Origin: Thermovenabulum gondwanense
GTDB lineage: Bacteria > Bacillota > Thermosediminibacteria > Thermosediminibacterales > Thermosediminibacteraceae
Reading direction: 5' to 3'
NCBI RefSeq assembly: GCF_001601575.1
Contig: NZ_LOHZ01000042.1
Location: forward strand, 62,001 to 126,000
DNA: 64,000 bases
This document shows, in pieces, positions 31,911 to 39,913 of the stretch. Position numbers and translations under genes: made by a program. How positions within the stretch are numbered: the stretch's first letter is position 1; the number at the start of each line of letters is the position of its first letter. The notes below the pieces were generated by a model that had not been told where the DNA came from, ran no database searches, and saw only the letters and a program-made list of their open reading frames with translations.

Positions 31911-32624
31911 TTATAAATTTTTTAAGTACTCTATTTCTTTTTTAGTTAAATACCTCCATTCTCCGGCCTTCAAGCCTTTTAAAGTTAAATCTCCAATTTT
32001 TATTCTTTTTAAATTTATTACAGGATGTCCAACTTTTTCGCACATCCTTCTAATCTGCCTTTTTTTACCTTCATGTATTGTTATTTCTAAAATACTATAA
32101 TCGTTTTCTTTTCTTAATACCCTCACCTTTGCAGGTAAAGTTTTCCCCTCTTCTAATATTACACCTTTTTCCAGATTATCAATAGCCTTTCTGGAAATAT
32201 TTCCTTTTACCTTTACAATATAGGTCTTTTCTATTCCGTGTTTTGGATGCGTAAGCTTATACGCTAATTCTCCATCATTAGTCAAAAGCAATAACCCTTC
32301 GGTATCTTTGTCAAGTCTACCCACTGGAAAAACCCTGGTACCTACGCCCTTAATCAACTCCCATACTGTGGGACGACCGAAGGGGTCATAAAGAGTAGTT
32401 ATATACCCCTTCGGTTTATTTAACAGAATATAAACATTGGAATTCTTTAATTTGCAAAGCTCTCCATCCACCTGGACGATATCTTTTTCGGTATCCACTT
32501 TTACTCCCGGTTTTGTTACCGTAATACCATTAACTTTAACCCTCTTTTGCAAGATCATTTCTTCCGCTCTCCGCCTTGAAGTTACACCAGCCATAGAAAG
32601 AAATTTTTGCAATCTTACTTCCAA
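31911..32624 (-). CDS. rluB: 23S rRNA pseudouridine synthase (RluB/RsuA family)
   Basis: A 237-aa RNA-modifying enzyme. An S4 RNA-binding domain occupies about residues 3-60 (RLQKFLSMAGVTSRRRAEEMI), and the catalytic aspartate is in GRLDKDTEGLLLLTND near residue 103. The C-terminal HEGKKRQIRRMCEKVGHPV is typical of RluB, which modifies U2605 of 23S rRNA; RsuA/RluE relatives cannot be excluded. The start chosen is TTG at 32624, 7 nt after GGGAGGAG; a longer frame to 32675 would add residues unlike the family. It follows the flavoprotein gene by 31 nt. Confidence 0.9.
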   Translation of the reverse strand: MEVRLQKFLSMAGVTSRRRAEEMILQKRVKVNGITVTKPGVKVDTEKDIVQVDGELCKLKNSNVYILLNKPKGYITTLYDPFGRPTVWELIKGVGTRVFPVGRLDKDTEGLLLLTNDGELAYKLTHPKHGIEKTYIVKVKGNISRKAIDNLEKGVILEEGKTLPAKVRVLRKENDYSILEITIHEGKKRQIRRMCEKVGHPVINLKRIKIGDLTLKGLKAGEWRYLTKKEIEYLKNL

Positions 32625-32655
32625 AGAAATTCTCCTCCCGTTTATAATCCAGGGT

Positions 32656-33936
32656 TTATAATATTCGTTTATCAAAAATTCCAGTTAGACCTTCTTTATT
32701 CACTCTTTCACTGATCTGCTTCTTATTTGTGGAATATAAACCTATTTGTTTCATACGTTCGAAATAAGTGGAACCGGCAAAGGTAAATCTTTGATAAAGA
32801 CCATCGGGTTTTTTTATTTCCTCATTTACATAGCTTATTATATCACCTATGGCAGTAGTTTCGGGTAATTTTATTAAATCCTTTTTTGTTGCCTTCCTTA
32901 CCGCATTAAGCCCCGCTAATAACCCGGTAACTATGGCTTCTGTATGACCCACAAATGGACCCGCTTTTTCACCGGCACAGAAAAGGTTATCCATACCCAT
33001 TACCTTCATGAAATCATCCCTGGGAGCCATTGACATATACCTTATAGAATTTCCCTTGCTTGCTGCAAAGGGCCCTTCGTACATTACATTTTCAAACCCT
33101 TCTATTTTTCTTAAGTCTTCCAGATTAAAAAATGGAGACATTAATTTAATATGACCGGTATCCAAGAGGATAATATTTTCAGCATATTCATTTATTGCAT
33201 ACTGTTGACAAACCTTCATTTTCAGCTTTTCCTTATTTATTAATGACTCAGGTAGTTTAATTACCGCCACCCCTTCTTCATCCAGCATTTTTTGCAGTTC
33301 ACTGCTTAGAGAATCCTTATTAATATCGCAGGAACCGCTCATTGCACCAAATAAATCCGCAGACCTTTTCCCAATTAAATCATTAACACCTGCCTTTTGA
33401 CTTATGCTGACTCTTGGGCCGAAAGCTGGACATTTTTGTGCACACATTACACAACCATTGCCATATTTTAAACAATTACCCATCGGTCCCGAGGACCCGG
33501 TAGTTTCGATAAATACATCTCCTGATATTTTTTCGCCATCATCCAATATTATACCTTTAATTATATTTTTTTTCATTTCTACTTCTACGGCTCTTTTCAT
33601 GAACTTTATTTCAACACCTATTTCTCTTAAAAACCTTCTTACTATTGGCTCTATTTTTGTAATATCGTATAAAGTTGCGTGATTATGACCGGGAAAATTT
33701 ACGTTTACATGTTTTGCAGTTCTATCAATAATCTCAAAAAGCTCTCCGCCGCCCATTTCAATTGCTTCTTCAGCAGCGGTATATCTCCCATTATTTCTCA
33801 TGATACCTCCGAAAAGACCGCATCCCAATAACAGATCGGTCTTTTCTATAATTAATACATCTGCTCCGGCCTTTTTTGCAGCAAGAGCAGCTCCGCAACC
33901 TGCCCATCCTCCACCTATTATAACTACCCTTATCAT
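32656..33936 (-). CDS. FAD-dependent oxidoreductase with an internal cysteine cluster
   Basis: A 426-aa flavoprotein. An N-terminal GGGWAGCGAA dinucleotide motif sits at residues 8-17, and a C-terminal FAD motif NLFCAGEKAGPFVGHTEAI near residue 335 recalls TrmFO and GidA relatives. Near residue 160 there is a run CLKYGNGCVMCAQKCP, whose four cysteines could hold an Fe-S cluster. The start overlaps the end of the preceding PyrK-like gene by 4 nt, so the two are translationally coupled and probably form one complex. The substrate is unknown. The ATG follows GGAGGG. Confidence 0.78.
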   Translation of the reverse strand: MIRVVIIGGGWAGCGAALAAKKAGADVLIIEKTDLLLGCGLFGGIMRNNGRYTAAEEAIEMGGGELFEIIDRTAKHVNVNFPGHNHATLYDITKIEPIVRRFLREIGVEIKFMKRAVEVEMKKNIIKGIILDDGEKISGDVFIETTGSSGPMGNCLKYGNGCVMCAQKCPAFGPRVSISQKAGVNDLIGKRSADLFGAMSGSCDINKDSLSSELQKMLDEEGVAVIKLPESLINKEKLKMKVCQQYAINEYAENIILLDTGHIKLMSPFFNLEDLRKIEGFENVMYEGPFAASKGNSIRYMSMAPRDDFMKVMGMDNLFCAGEKAGPFVGHTEAIVTGLLAGLNAVRKATKKDLIKLPETTAIGDIISYVNEEIKKPDGLYQRFTFAGSTYFERMKQIGLYSTNKKQISERVNKEGLTGIFDKRIL

Positions 33937-34877
33937 AACAAACCCTCCTGCAACGCCCTTTCCGCATCTATCTGTGCTTTACAAAAGCGAACCATTTCTC
34001 CATCTAAATTTAATGCACAGCTCCCGCAGACACCTTCTCCACAGCATATTTGAAAATTATTAGATATTGCAAGTTTTACATCCAAACAATTTTTCCTGAT
34101 TAAATCAAATATAAATTTATGTTGAGAATTTGATCCGGCGCTGAAGATTAATTCAAACTTGCCTTTTAAAATTAAATCTCTAAGGCCTTCTTCCTCATAG
34201 GGTCTTACCAAAAAGCCGTATTTTTTTAAAATTTCCTCTGCAATATTAAACATTACAGCCCCTGGATTTAACATAGCAATAATCCTGTTATTTCCTCTAT
34301 TTAACGCTTTTGCTACCATCACCAACGAAGCCTGACCTATGCCTCTCCCGATAAGCATGCAGTTTTTCGATATAGATGATTTAATATATTTTAATCCTAA
34401 AATCCCGTTATAATAAGGCCCTCTCAAGACGATTCTTTCATTTTCATTAAAAAGATTTTTAGTTTTTGGACCTAATACCTGGATTGCAAAAAACATTAGA
34501 TTGTTTTCTTCATCAATATCCATTACACATATCGGGACCTCATAAAAATTCGGAGAATCCTGGGGTTTTATGAAAACAAAGGTTCCAGCCTGACCGAAAT
34601 CGATTGCCTGTGTATCCTGCGGTAATTTAATAGTAAGGGTAAACAGGTTTTCGCTGTATATTTTTTTTTCTATTATTTTTGCCTTTATAAAGTTCCTCAT
34701 ATTAGCCTTTTTTCGACCATTCCACAAAAATTCCTGATAAATGCAAATTTTCGGCCAGCGGCAATCACAATTATTATCACCTCTTAAAATGGGACATACT
34801 ATGCAATCTCCTGTTTCAGCTAAATAACACGGACAATAATTCGATGCTGTATCAATACAGCTATAATCCAATTTCAT
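33933..34877 (-). CDS. sulfide/dihydroorotate dehydrogenase-like FAD/NAD-binding protein (PyrK type)
   Basis: A 314-aa electron-transfer subunit. Residues about 5-50 hold eight or more cysteines (CPCYLAETGDCIVCP, NNCDC), which are not in ordinary PyrK. Then comes a ferredoxin-NADP reductase-like FAD domain (TLTIKLPQD; GQAGTFVFIKP; LRGPYYNGI) and an NAD domain (LIGRGIGQASLVMVAKAL). The C-terminal [2Fe-2S] motif is CGEGVCGSC plus a later Cys (RFCKAQID). The ATG at 34877 follows GGGAGGGA; a longer frame is less likely. It probably passes electrons between NAD(P)H and its coupled FAD partner. Confidence 0.78.
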   Translation of the reverse strand: MKLDYSCIDTASNYCPCYLAETGDCIVCPILRGDNNCDCRWPKICIYQEFLWNGRKKANMRNFIKAKIIEKKIYSENLFTLTIKLPQDTQAIDFGQAGTFVFIKPQDSPNFYEVPICVMDIDEENNLMFFAIQVLGPKTKNLFNENERIVLRGPYYNGILGLKYIKSSISKNCMLIGRGIGQASLVMVAKALNRGNNRIIAMLNPGAVMFNIAEEILKKYGFLVRPYEEEGLRDLILKGKFELIFSAGSNSQHKFIFDLIRKNCLDVKLAISNNFQICCGEGVCGSCALNLDGEMVRFCKAQIDAERALQEGLL

Positions 34878-34947
34878 TGAAAAGGTCCCTCCCAAGAACA
34901 AAAATATTATTTCTATTACCATATGTTTTATAAAAGATTTTTGTGAA

Positions 34948-34980
34948 TAAAAAATCCCTGTAAGGTATTGCCTTACAGGG
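34948..34980 (-). terminator. intrinsic terminator after the P-loop gene
   Basis: A perfect 10-bp stem CCCTGTAAGG/CCTTACAGGG with a 5-nt loop, followed on the minus strand by a T run. It overlaps the last codons of the P-loop gene (stop at 34973). Confidence 0.85.
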
Positions 34981-36061
34981 GAATTAACCTGCTGTATTTA
35001 AAGCTTTCTATAATATTTATTAATTTTTGCGGACCATCTTTTTTAATATTGATTACGGGAACGCTGGTTTTCGCCAGCATGCTCTCTTTTAGTTTTAATT
35101 CATCAATGTAAGCTTCTTTATAGACATTCTCAAGAGGGTTGTATAATGGGTAATATGGATTTATTGTAAAAGCAAGAAGAGAAATTTTATCCAAATATTT
35201 ACAATATATCCCATTTAAAACTGCTTTATATATCACTTCCATCGTTTTTTCCGGAGCCCCTGCCAGCAATAATCTTACGGGATTTTTAAAGATAATTGTA
35301 GTCCTGAAGCTCTTTTCAATCAATTTATTTAACAATTCTTCCAGTAAGTAATTTATGCAAAGACCCGGTATATAAATAATATCGTTCTTTTCAATTTTCC
35401 CTAATATTTCATCCAAATTTTCATAATCTAAAAAGGAATTGAAAGACATTTTAATGAAATCGTTTTCTTTAAAAATGGTTACTCTATCAACGCCTTCTAA
35501 AATTTCTGCTATTTCATCTTGAACTCTATCGATATCATTAAATATATAGGATATAGCTCTGGCATTATCACTGATTCTCTCAATATCCGTATTCATTGCT
35601 GCACCCGTAGCTATAATTATAGCATCCGTGTTTTCCATCGGTGCGATCCTATTTAAGGCTCCGTCAATTAACATATATTTTATTCCCATATTGTAAAATA
35701 ATTTTTTTATTTTCTCAATTTCGCTTCCTTTATTGGGTCCGGCTACAACAAAAAGCCCTTCTTTTCTAACCCTTACCACTTTTACCTTCCCTAAGGGGGT
35801 AGGGATTTCGGTATTATAAATCTCCTCATAAATACCGTTTATTTTCTTTAAAGTTTTATTTGCTGTAGCTAAAATAATACCCTCTTTTAATTTATACCTG
35901 GGTTTAAAAAGACCCGTAACATTATCAATTTCTTCCCCATCATAGCCTATACTTGTCAATGCAATTTTTTCATTATTTCTATAAAGCTCATCAATTATTG
36001 ACGATAAAGTAGTAGTTTTCCCTGTATTTTTTGCTGTTCCAGCAATTCCAAGCGTTATCAA
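34973..36061 (-). CDS. P-loop NTPase of unknown function
   Basis: A 362-aa protein beginning ITLGIAGTAKNTGKTTT, a Walker A of the MobB/SIMIBI kind (GTAKNTGKT, residues 7-15). Further on are VVAGPNKGSEIEKI, the unusual YMLIDGALNRIAPMENTDAIIIATGAAM near residue 130 and LLLAGAPEKTMEVIY. There is no membrane segment. Proteins with this layout occur in amino-acid-fermenting Clostridia; the KamB reactivase component of lysine 5,6-aminomutase is one candidate I considered, at low confidence. The start is TTG after GGAGGAAT. A 77-aa gene and an FCD-type regulator lie just upstream, and all three may be one unit. Confidence 0.65.
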   Translation of the reverse strand: MITLGIAGTAKNTGKTTTLSSIIDELYRNNEKIALTSIGYDGEEIDNVTGLFKPRYKLKEGIILATANKTLKKINGIYEEIYNTEIPTPLGKVKVVRVRKEGLFVVAGPNKGSEIEKIKKLFYNMGIKYMLIDGALNRIAPMENTDAIIIATGAAMNTDIERISDNARAISYIFNDIDRVQDEIAEILEGVDRVTIFKENDFIKMSFNSFLDYENLDEILGKIEKNDIIYIPGLCINYLLEELLNKLIEKSFRTTIIFKNPVRLLLAGAPEKTMEVIYKAVLNGIYCKYLDKISLLAFTINPYYPLYNPLENVYKEAYIDELKLKESMLAKTSVPVINIKKDGPQKLINIIESFKYSRLIPL

Positions 36062-36067
36062 TCTCTT

Positions 36068-36301
36068 TTATTCCTCCTCGCTTATTAACCATTTATATTG
36101 ATCACCAGGTTTATATACATATCCCCTCAAGCGTACACGAACACCCGCTCCCTGAAATTGAATGAAAACCAAATCCACATCTTTGAATCCCAATTCTCTC
36201 ATTAACGATAATGCCGCTTTTCTCCCTTCTTCTTCATTTTCAGCAACAATAAAAGTTTCAAGGTCAACGGCATCCATAACCTTTTCTAACATTTTTGACA
36301 T
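36068..36301 (-). CDS. small conserved protein of unknown function
   Basis: A 77-aa protein, read from the ATG at 36301, which is preceded by AGGAGGATCTGT. An open frame continues further upstream but has no start with a good Shine-Dalgarno. It has an alpha/beta pattern: DLETFIVAENEEEGRKAALSLMRELG, then VDLVFIQFQGAGVRVRLRGYV. The first part weakly recalls the Jag N-terminal domain. It sits 6 nt before the P-loop gene and 58 nt after the FCD regulator. No function is proposed. Confidence 0.6.
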   Translation of the reverse strand: MSKMLEKVMDAVDLETFIVAENEEEGRKAALSLMRELGFKDVDLVFIQFQGAGVRVRLRGYVYKPGDQYKWLISEEE

Positions 36302-36359
36302 ACAGATCCTCCTTCTCATCATAGATGAGTAGTATTTTCTAAAAAAATTAAAAAATATT

Positions 36360-37103
36360 TTATCTTTTGACTTCCTGCCCCGAATACAGTTCATCCCAGT
36401 ATTTTTCCACATCTTTCATTAAGTTTTCTATATGTTCAATCATTGCAGCCTCAGCTGCTTTTTCATCCCTTTTTTCTATTGCCTCATATATTTTATTGTG
36501 ATCGGAAAGCATTTTACCCTTTACTTGTAATCGGATATATTCAAGTATTGGTGAAAGCTGTCCGTATTGTCGTATTAGATCCAGGGCAGCATCCAATACA
36601 CGGTTTCTTGCCGCTTGAGCTATTAGCTTATGAAATTTTACATCTTCCTCGGCAATAGAAATTCCTTCTTCCACATGTTTTTTTTGAACTTCTAACACTT
36701 CTTTCATTTCCTTAAGTTCCTTGGAAGTAACATTCTTTGCCGCAAGTTTTGCCATCTGACTCTCTATTGCTTTTCTTGCGACTAAAATGTCCAGAAGCTC
36801 CTGTCTTCCCGTAGCCTTAATCACTTTTTTAAGTTCATTGCTGTACGCGTTAATTTTCTGTTCGCTTTCTAATTCTTTTAGTTTTTGTAATCCAAATGAG
36901 GTTAATATCCTTCCTTTAAAGCCTATTTTTTCTGTATATCCCTCGGTATCTAACTGTCTTAAAATTCGCCCACAGGTGGCTTCGCTCAGGTCAATGCCTT
37001 TTAATCTGAGGTTTTCTCTAACATATCCCGAACCTACTGGTCCCGGATTTTCAGCAATCATTTTTAAAATTGAAAAAATTACCTCCTCTTTTCTATGAAC
37101 CAT
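36360..37103 (-). CDS. FCD-domain transcriptional regulator
   Basis: A 247-aa regulator. Residues about 8-70 are a winged-helix domain (VIFSILKMIAENPGPVGSGYVRENL to GFKGRILTSFG), similar in pattern to the N-terminal domain of NrpR/RNase R rather than a standard GntR. Residues about 100-235 form the all-helical FCD ligand-binding domain, with metal-type residues DVKFHKLIAQAARN and DHNKIYEAIEKRDEKAA. FCD regulators sense acyl, amino or hydroxy acids. Its target is unknown; the P-loop/small-protein pair just downstream is the obvious candidate. The ATG follows AAGGAG. Confidence 0.82.
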   Translation of the reverse strand: MVHRKEEVIFSILKMIAENPGPVGSGYVRENLRLKGIDLSEATCGRILRQLDTEGYTEKIGFKGRILTSFGLQKLKELESEQKINAYSNELKKVIKATGRQELLDILVARKAIESQMAKLAAKNVTSKELKEMKEVLEVQKKHVEEGISIAEEDVKFHKLIAQAARNRVLDAALDLIRQYGQLSPILEYIRLQVKGKMLSDHNKIYEAIEKRDEKAAEAAMIEHIENLMKDVEKYWDELYSGQEVKR

Positions 37104-37187
37104 CCTACCTCTCCTTATATAAAATATACCATAATGGATTTATAATTCTATAATTATATTAAAAAATCCTCTTTTATATCTAAATTT

Positions 37188-38312
37188 TTAAAATCCGGTC
37201 AACTCTGTAAGTAAAAGCTTGAAAACATCAAACATACTTTTTTTTCTTACATCGAAGGCAGCTTTGAGCTTTACATTACACAATGGCTTACCGTCAATAA
37301 AAATTTGTAAGGTTCCTATTTCCTCATCTTTTTTTACGGGCGCAGTTATTTCCTGAGGTACTTCGCTTTTAATTTCAACATTTTCATCATTTCTTATTAG
37401 GGCAATTATCTCTTTTGCCGGAATTAAATCTACTGTGTCGAATATTCCATTTTTTACTCGGATAGTTGTATATACGTTATTATCCTTTAACAATTCCAAA
37501 GGATGATAATTTTTTATTCCATAATTCAATAATTTAATTGTTTCTGCAAAATGATCCTTAGAATTAAGAACCACCGAAATAATGTTAAGATTATTTAATT
37601 CAGCAGAAGCCACCAAACATTTTCCCGCTTTACCGGTGTACCCGGTTTTTACACCATTTACATAATCTAAAATTCTTAACAGCCTGTTGGTATTATTAAT
37701 CTTTTTTTTAAAATCCCCATCAACTATTTCTATTTCTTTAGTAGCAACTATTTCACAAAATACGGGATTTTCAAGGGCATATTTAGTAATTAATGCCAGA
37801 TCTTTTGCTGTGGTATAGTGTTCCGGGTTATCAAGGCCATGCGGGTTTGCAAAGTGAGTATTTTTTGCCCCTATTTCATAAGCTTTTATATTCATCATAT
37901 TGACAAAATTTTCTACATTCCCTCCTATATGTTCTGCAATAGCAATTGCCGCATCATTTCCGGAACATAATAATAGTCCGTAAAGCAAATTTTTTAAAGT
38001 AATCTGTTGACCCTCTTTAATGTTAAATTTTGAACCGCTAATTCTTGTAGCCCTTTTGCTGACAAATACTTTATCGTTTAAATCTCCTTTTTCTAAAGCA
38101 ACTATTGCGGTCATTATCTTCGTAGTACTCGCCATGGGAAGTTTCATATCCTCATTTTTACTAATAAGTATTCTTCCGGAAGTTCTATCCATTAACACAA
38201 ATGCTTTCGCATTGATGTACGGCTTTTCTATTTGGGCAAGACAAATATTTTGAAAACAAAAAATCACCCACAAAATAAAAAAAGTGGAAAAATATTTTTT
38301 ATATCTATTCAT
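37188..38312 (-). CDS. dacF: D-alanyl-D-alanine carboxypeptidase, DacF type
   Basis: A 374-aa penicillin-binding protein of the S11 family. A signal-peptide-like start (FFILWVIFCFQNICLA) is followed by the active-site SxxK as STTKIM near residue 60, SGN as CSGNDAAIA near residue 115, and KTG in VKTGYTGKAGKC near residue 215. The C-terminal beta domain (PBP5_C) follows. It trims D-Ala from peptidoglycan stem peptides and fits spore cortex or cell-wall maturation. The ATG at 38312 follows TATGGAGGGATTTTTG; an earlier ATG at 38327 lies inside that Shine-Dalgarno. The same stretch is an arm of a 16-bp inverted repeat. Confidence 0.92.
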   Translation of the reverse strand: MNRYKKYFSTFFILWVIFCFQNICLAQIEKPYINAKAFVLMDRTSGRILISKNEDMKLPMASTTKIMTAIVALEKGDLNDKVFVSKRATRISGSKFNIKEGQQITLKNLLYGLLLCSGNDAAIAIAEHIGGNVENFVNMMNIKAYEIGAKNTHFANPHGLDNPEHYTTAKDLALITKYALENPVFCEIVATKEIEIVDGDFKKKINNTNRLLRILDYVNGVKTGYTGKAGKCLVASAELNNLNIISVVLNSKDHFAETIKLLNYGIKNYHPLELLKDNNVYTTIRVKNGIFDTVDLIPAKEIIALIRNDENVEIKSEVPQEITAPVKKDEEIGTLQIFIDGKPLCNVKLKAAFDVRKKSMFDVFKLLLTELTGF

Positions 38313-38315
38313 CAA

Positions 38316-38383
38316 AAATCCCTCCATATTTCTATTCTGAGTAAGTGAAAGTTAAAAAATTCTGCTAAAATATGGAGGGATTT
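38316..38383 (-). promoter_or_regulatory. 16-bp perfect inverted repeat covering the dacF ribosome-binding site
   Basis: Arms AAATCCCTCCATATTT (38316-38331) and AAATATGGAGGGATTT (38368-38383) are perfectly complementary, with 36 nt between. On the minus strand the downstream arm contains GGAGGG, the Shine-Dalgarno of dacF, followed by a short T run ending at the ATG. It may be a translational switch, or the terminator of the MazG-like gene doing double duty. Confidence 0.65.
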
Positions 38384-38391
38384 AACATTCA

Positions 38392-38796
38392 CTATTTTTC
38401 TTCGTAAATTATATGACAGCCAAACTCTTTTGCAATTTTTTCAGCTTCTTTAATATCTTCTTCACATCCCAGTGACCATCCGCCCTTTAGTTCCCCATCC
38501 ACATATATTTCGACCCTATCCCTTTTGAAGATCATCGTTCTACCCTGTCTCTTTCTCATCTGAGCTATTTGTCTATTTACCGCTTCTTCAGGGTCAATCT
38601 CCATTACTCTTAGAGCAATAAACAAGCAGGACAAAGCATCTTCCAGCTCTCTTTTTGCTTTAGACGTCTCCCCCCTCATTAAAGCTTTAAGAGATTCGGC
38701 CACCTCTTCATTAAGGTGACTTATGGCTTCTTTTGGATCCTGTGTTTCATATTTTCGATTTTCCCAGATAAGTTCCATAGCTTTTTTCAATTCCAC
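38392..38796 (-). CDS. MazG-like nucleotide pyrophosphohydrolase domain protein
   Basis: A 134-aa protein. Residues about 1-85 form a MazG-type helical domain with the acidic metal-binding residues HLNEEVAESLKALM and ELEDALSCLFIALR (EExxE and ExxD pattern). Residues about 85-134 form a small beta/alpha tail (RVEIYVDGELKGGWSLGCEEDIKEAEKIAKEFG) that I do not recognise. MazG-like enzymes hydrolyse NTPs. The start chosen is GTG at 38796, 5 nt after AAAGGGTGG; an open frame continues upstream without a good ribosome-binding site. It lies past the ytfJ terminator and before dacF. Confidence 0.72.
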   Translation of the reverse strand: MELKKAMELIWENRKYETQDPKEAISHLNEEVAESLKALMRGETSKAKRELEDALSCLFIALRVMEIDPEEAVNRQIAQMRKRQGRTMIFKRDRVEIYVDGELKGGWSLGCEEDIKEAEKIAKEFGCHIIYEEK

Positions 38797-38858
38797 TTCT
38801 ACCACCCTTTTAATAAATAATAAATTGTAATATTTATCCTTTGTTAATATTATCAAAT

Positions 38859-38883
38859 AAAAAAAGCCCGGTCTATAAGGGCT
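38859..38883 (-). terminator. intrinsic terminator at the end of ytfJ
   Basis: On the minus strand AGCCC/GGGCT with a 9-nt loop is followed by seven T. It overlaps the end of the ytfJ reading frame. Confidence 0.75.
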
Positions 38884-39289
38884 GAACACTCTTTTCCTCT
38901 GATTTTTTAAAAATAGTCTTTATCTGCTCTAAAATTTGAGGAGAAACATCTAAAATTCTCTCCCACATAGCATTTTGGTAAACCGGAAGAAGTTTTACCT
39001 GTCCTCCCCCTACTATTAAAAAAGCTATTGGTTGAAGGCTTATCCCTGCACCTGTTCCTCCTCCAAAAGGTAATGCTTTTTCCTCTTTTTTTTCTTTATC
39101 CTGGACATTCTTTTGTGATGAAAATTCACTGCCTCCCGCAGCAAAACCAAAGGTAACCTTGGAAACAGGAATAATAACGTTCCCATCCATACTTTCCACC
39201 GGATCTCCTACGATTGTATTGACATCTATCATTTCCTTTAAACTTGCCATTACAGTTTTCATCAAGCTCTCAATAGGATGTGTATCCAT
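38873..39289 (-). CDS. ytfJ: sporulation protein YtfJ/GerW
   Basis: A 138-aa protein of the GerW family. It has MDTHPIESLMKTVMASLKEMIDVNTIVGDPV at the start, VIIPVSKVTFGFAAGGSE near residue 40, and the Gly-rich PFGGGTGAGISLQPIAFLIV near residue 78. GerW is needed for spore germination with certain germinants in Bacillus. Together with DUF2953 and scpAB upstream, this is the conserved Firmicutes order. It overlaps the DUF2953 gene by 20 nt, so translation is coupled. Confidence 0.92.
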   Translation of the reverse strand: MDTHPIESLMKTVMASLKEMIDVNTIVGDPVESMDGNVIIPVSKVTFGFAAGGSEFSSQKNVQDKEKKEEKALPFGGGTGAGISLQPIAFLIVGGGQVKLLPVYQNAMWERILDVSPQILEQIKTIFKKSEEKSVQPL

Positions 39290-39902
39290 ATTGCTTCGCC
39301 CCTCTTTTTTTTCTAAAAATTTTTATCAAATAATAACATACTGCAGTAATAATAATATTACCTAACTTTATGGATATTATACTTTCAAAAATTACCTTTA
39401 ATTGATTATTCAGGAAATCAGGTTCAATAAAAACAGATGAGCTTTTTTTATCAAGGTCAAGAAATATATCAAAAAAAGAATATAATATAAATAAAATAGA
39501 CCAAGCGATACCTATAATAACTGCAAGAAAGGCCGGATCATTATATCCTATCCTGCAGTAAAAATTTAATTTTTTTATTTTTATGTACCGGGATAAATTA
39601 TTAACAAAATCAAATATTTCCTTTATACCAATTTGTGAAATTCTCCTGTTTTTCATTACCTTAGATTTTGTTTTTCTCTTCGAAGCAAATACGGTAAATT
39701 CTAAAAAAGGAAAAAAAATCCTCGTTTGTATTTTATTTAAAACAGGATCATAATTTATAGTAATTCCCAAAAAATTTAATAAAACAATAAACCCTGAATT
39801 ATTGTAATGAAAATAAATACGAACAGTTAAGGGGAAAATAAAAAAAAACCCCATCAAAAATACTAAAACAATCAGTATAGTATAAAACATTTTTAATGCC
39901 AC
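39270..39902 (-). CDS. DUF2953 membrane protein (YtfI type)
   Basis: A 210-aa protein with an N-terminal hydrophobic segment (about residues 5-28, MFYTILIVLVFLMGFFFIFPL), a second hydrophobic stretch near 125-148 and a third at 175-195 (LGNIIITAVCYYLI). DUF2953 proteins sit between scpB and ytfJ in many spore formers. The function is unknown; a sporulation membrane role is inferred from context. It ends 20 nt inside ytfJ. Confidence 0.82.
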   Translation of the reverse strand: MALKMFYTILIVLVFLMGFFFIFPLTVRIYFHYNNSGFIVLLNFLGITINYDPVLNKIQTRIFFPFLEFTVFASKRKTKSKVMKNRRISQIGIKEIFDFVNNLSRYIKIKKLNFYCRIGYNDPAFLAVIIGIAWSILFILYSFFDIFLDLDKKSSSVFIEPDFLNNQLKVIFESIISIKLGNIIITAVCYYLIKIFRKKRGAKQYGYTSY

Positions 39903-39913
39903 TCGAAATCCCC

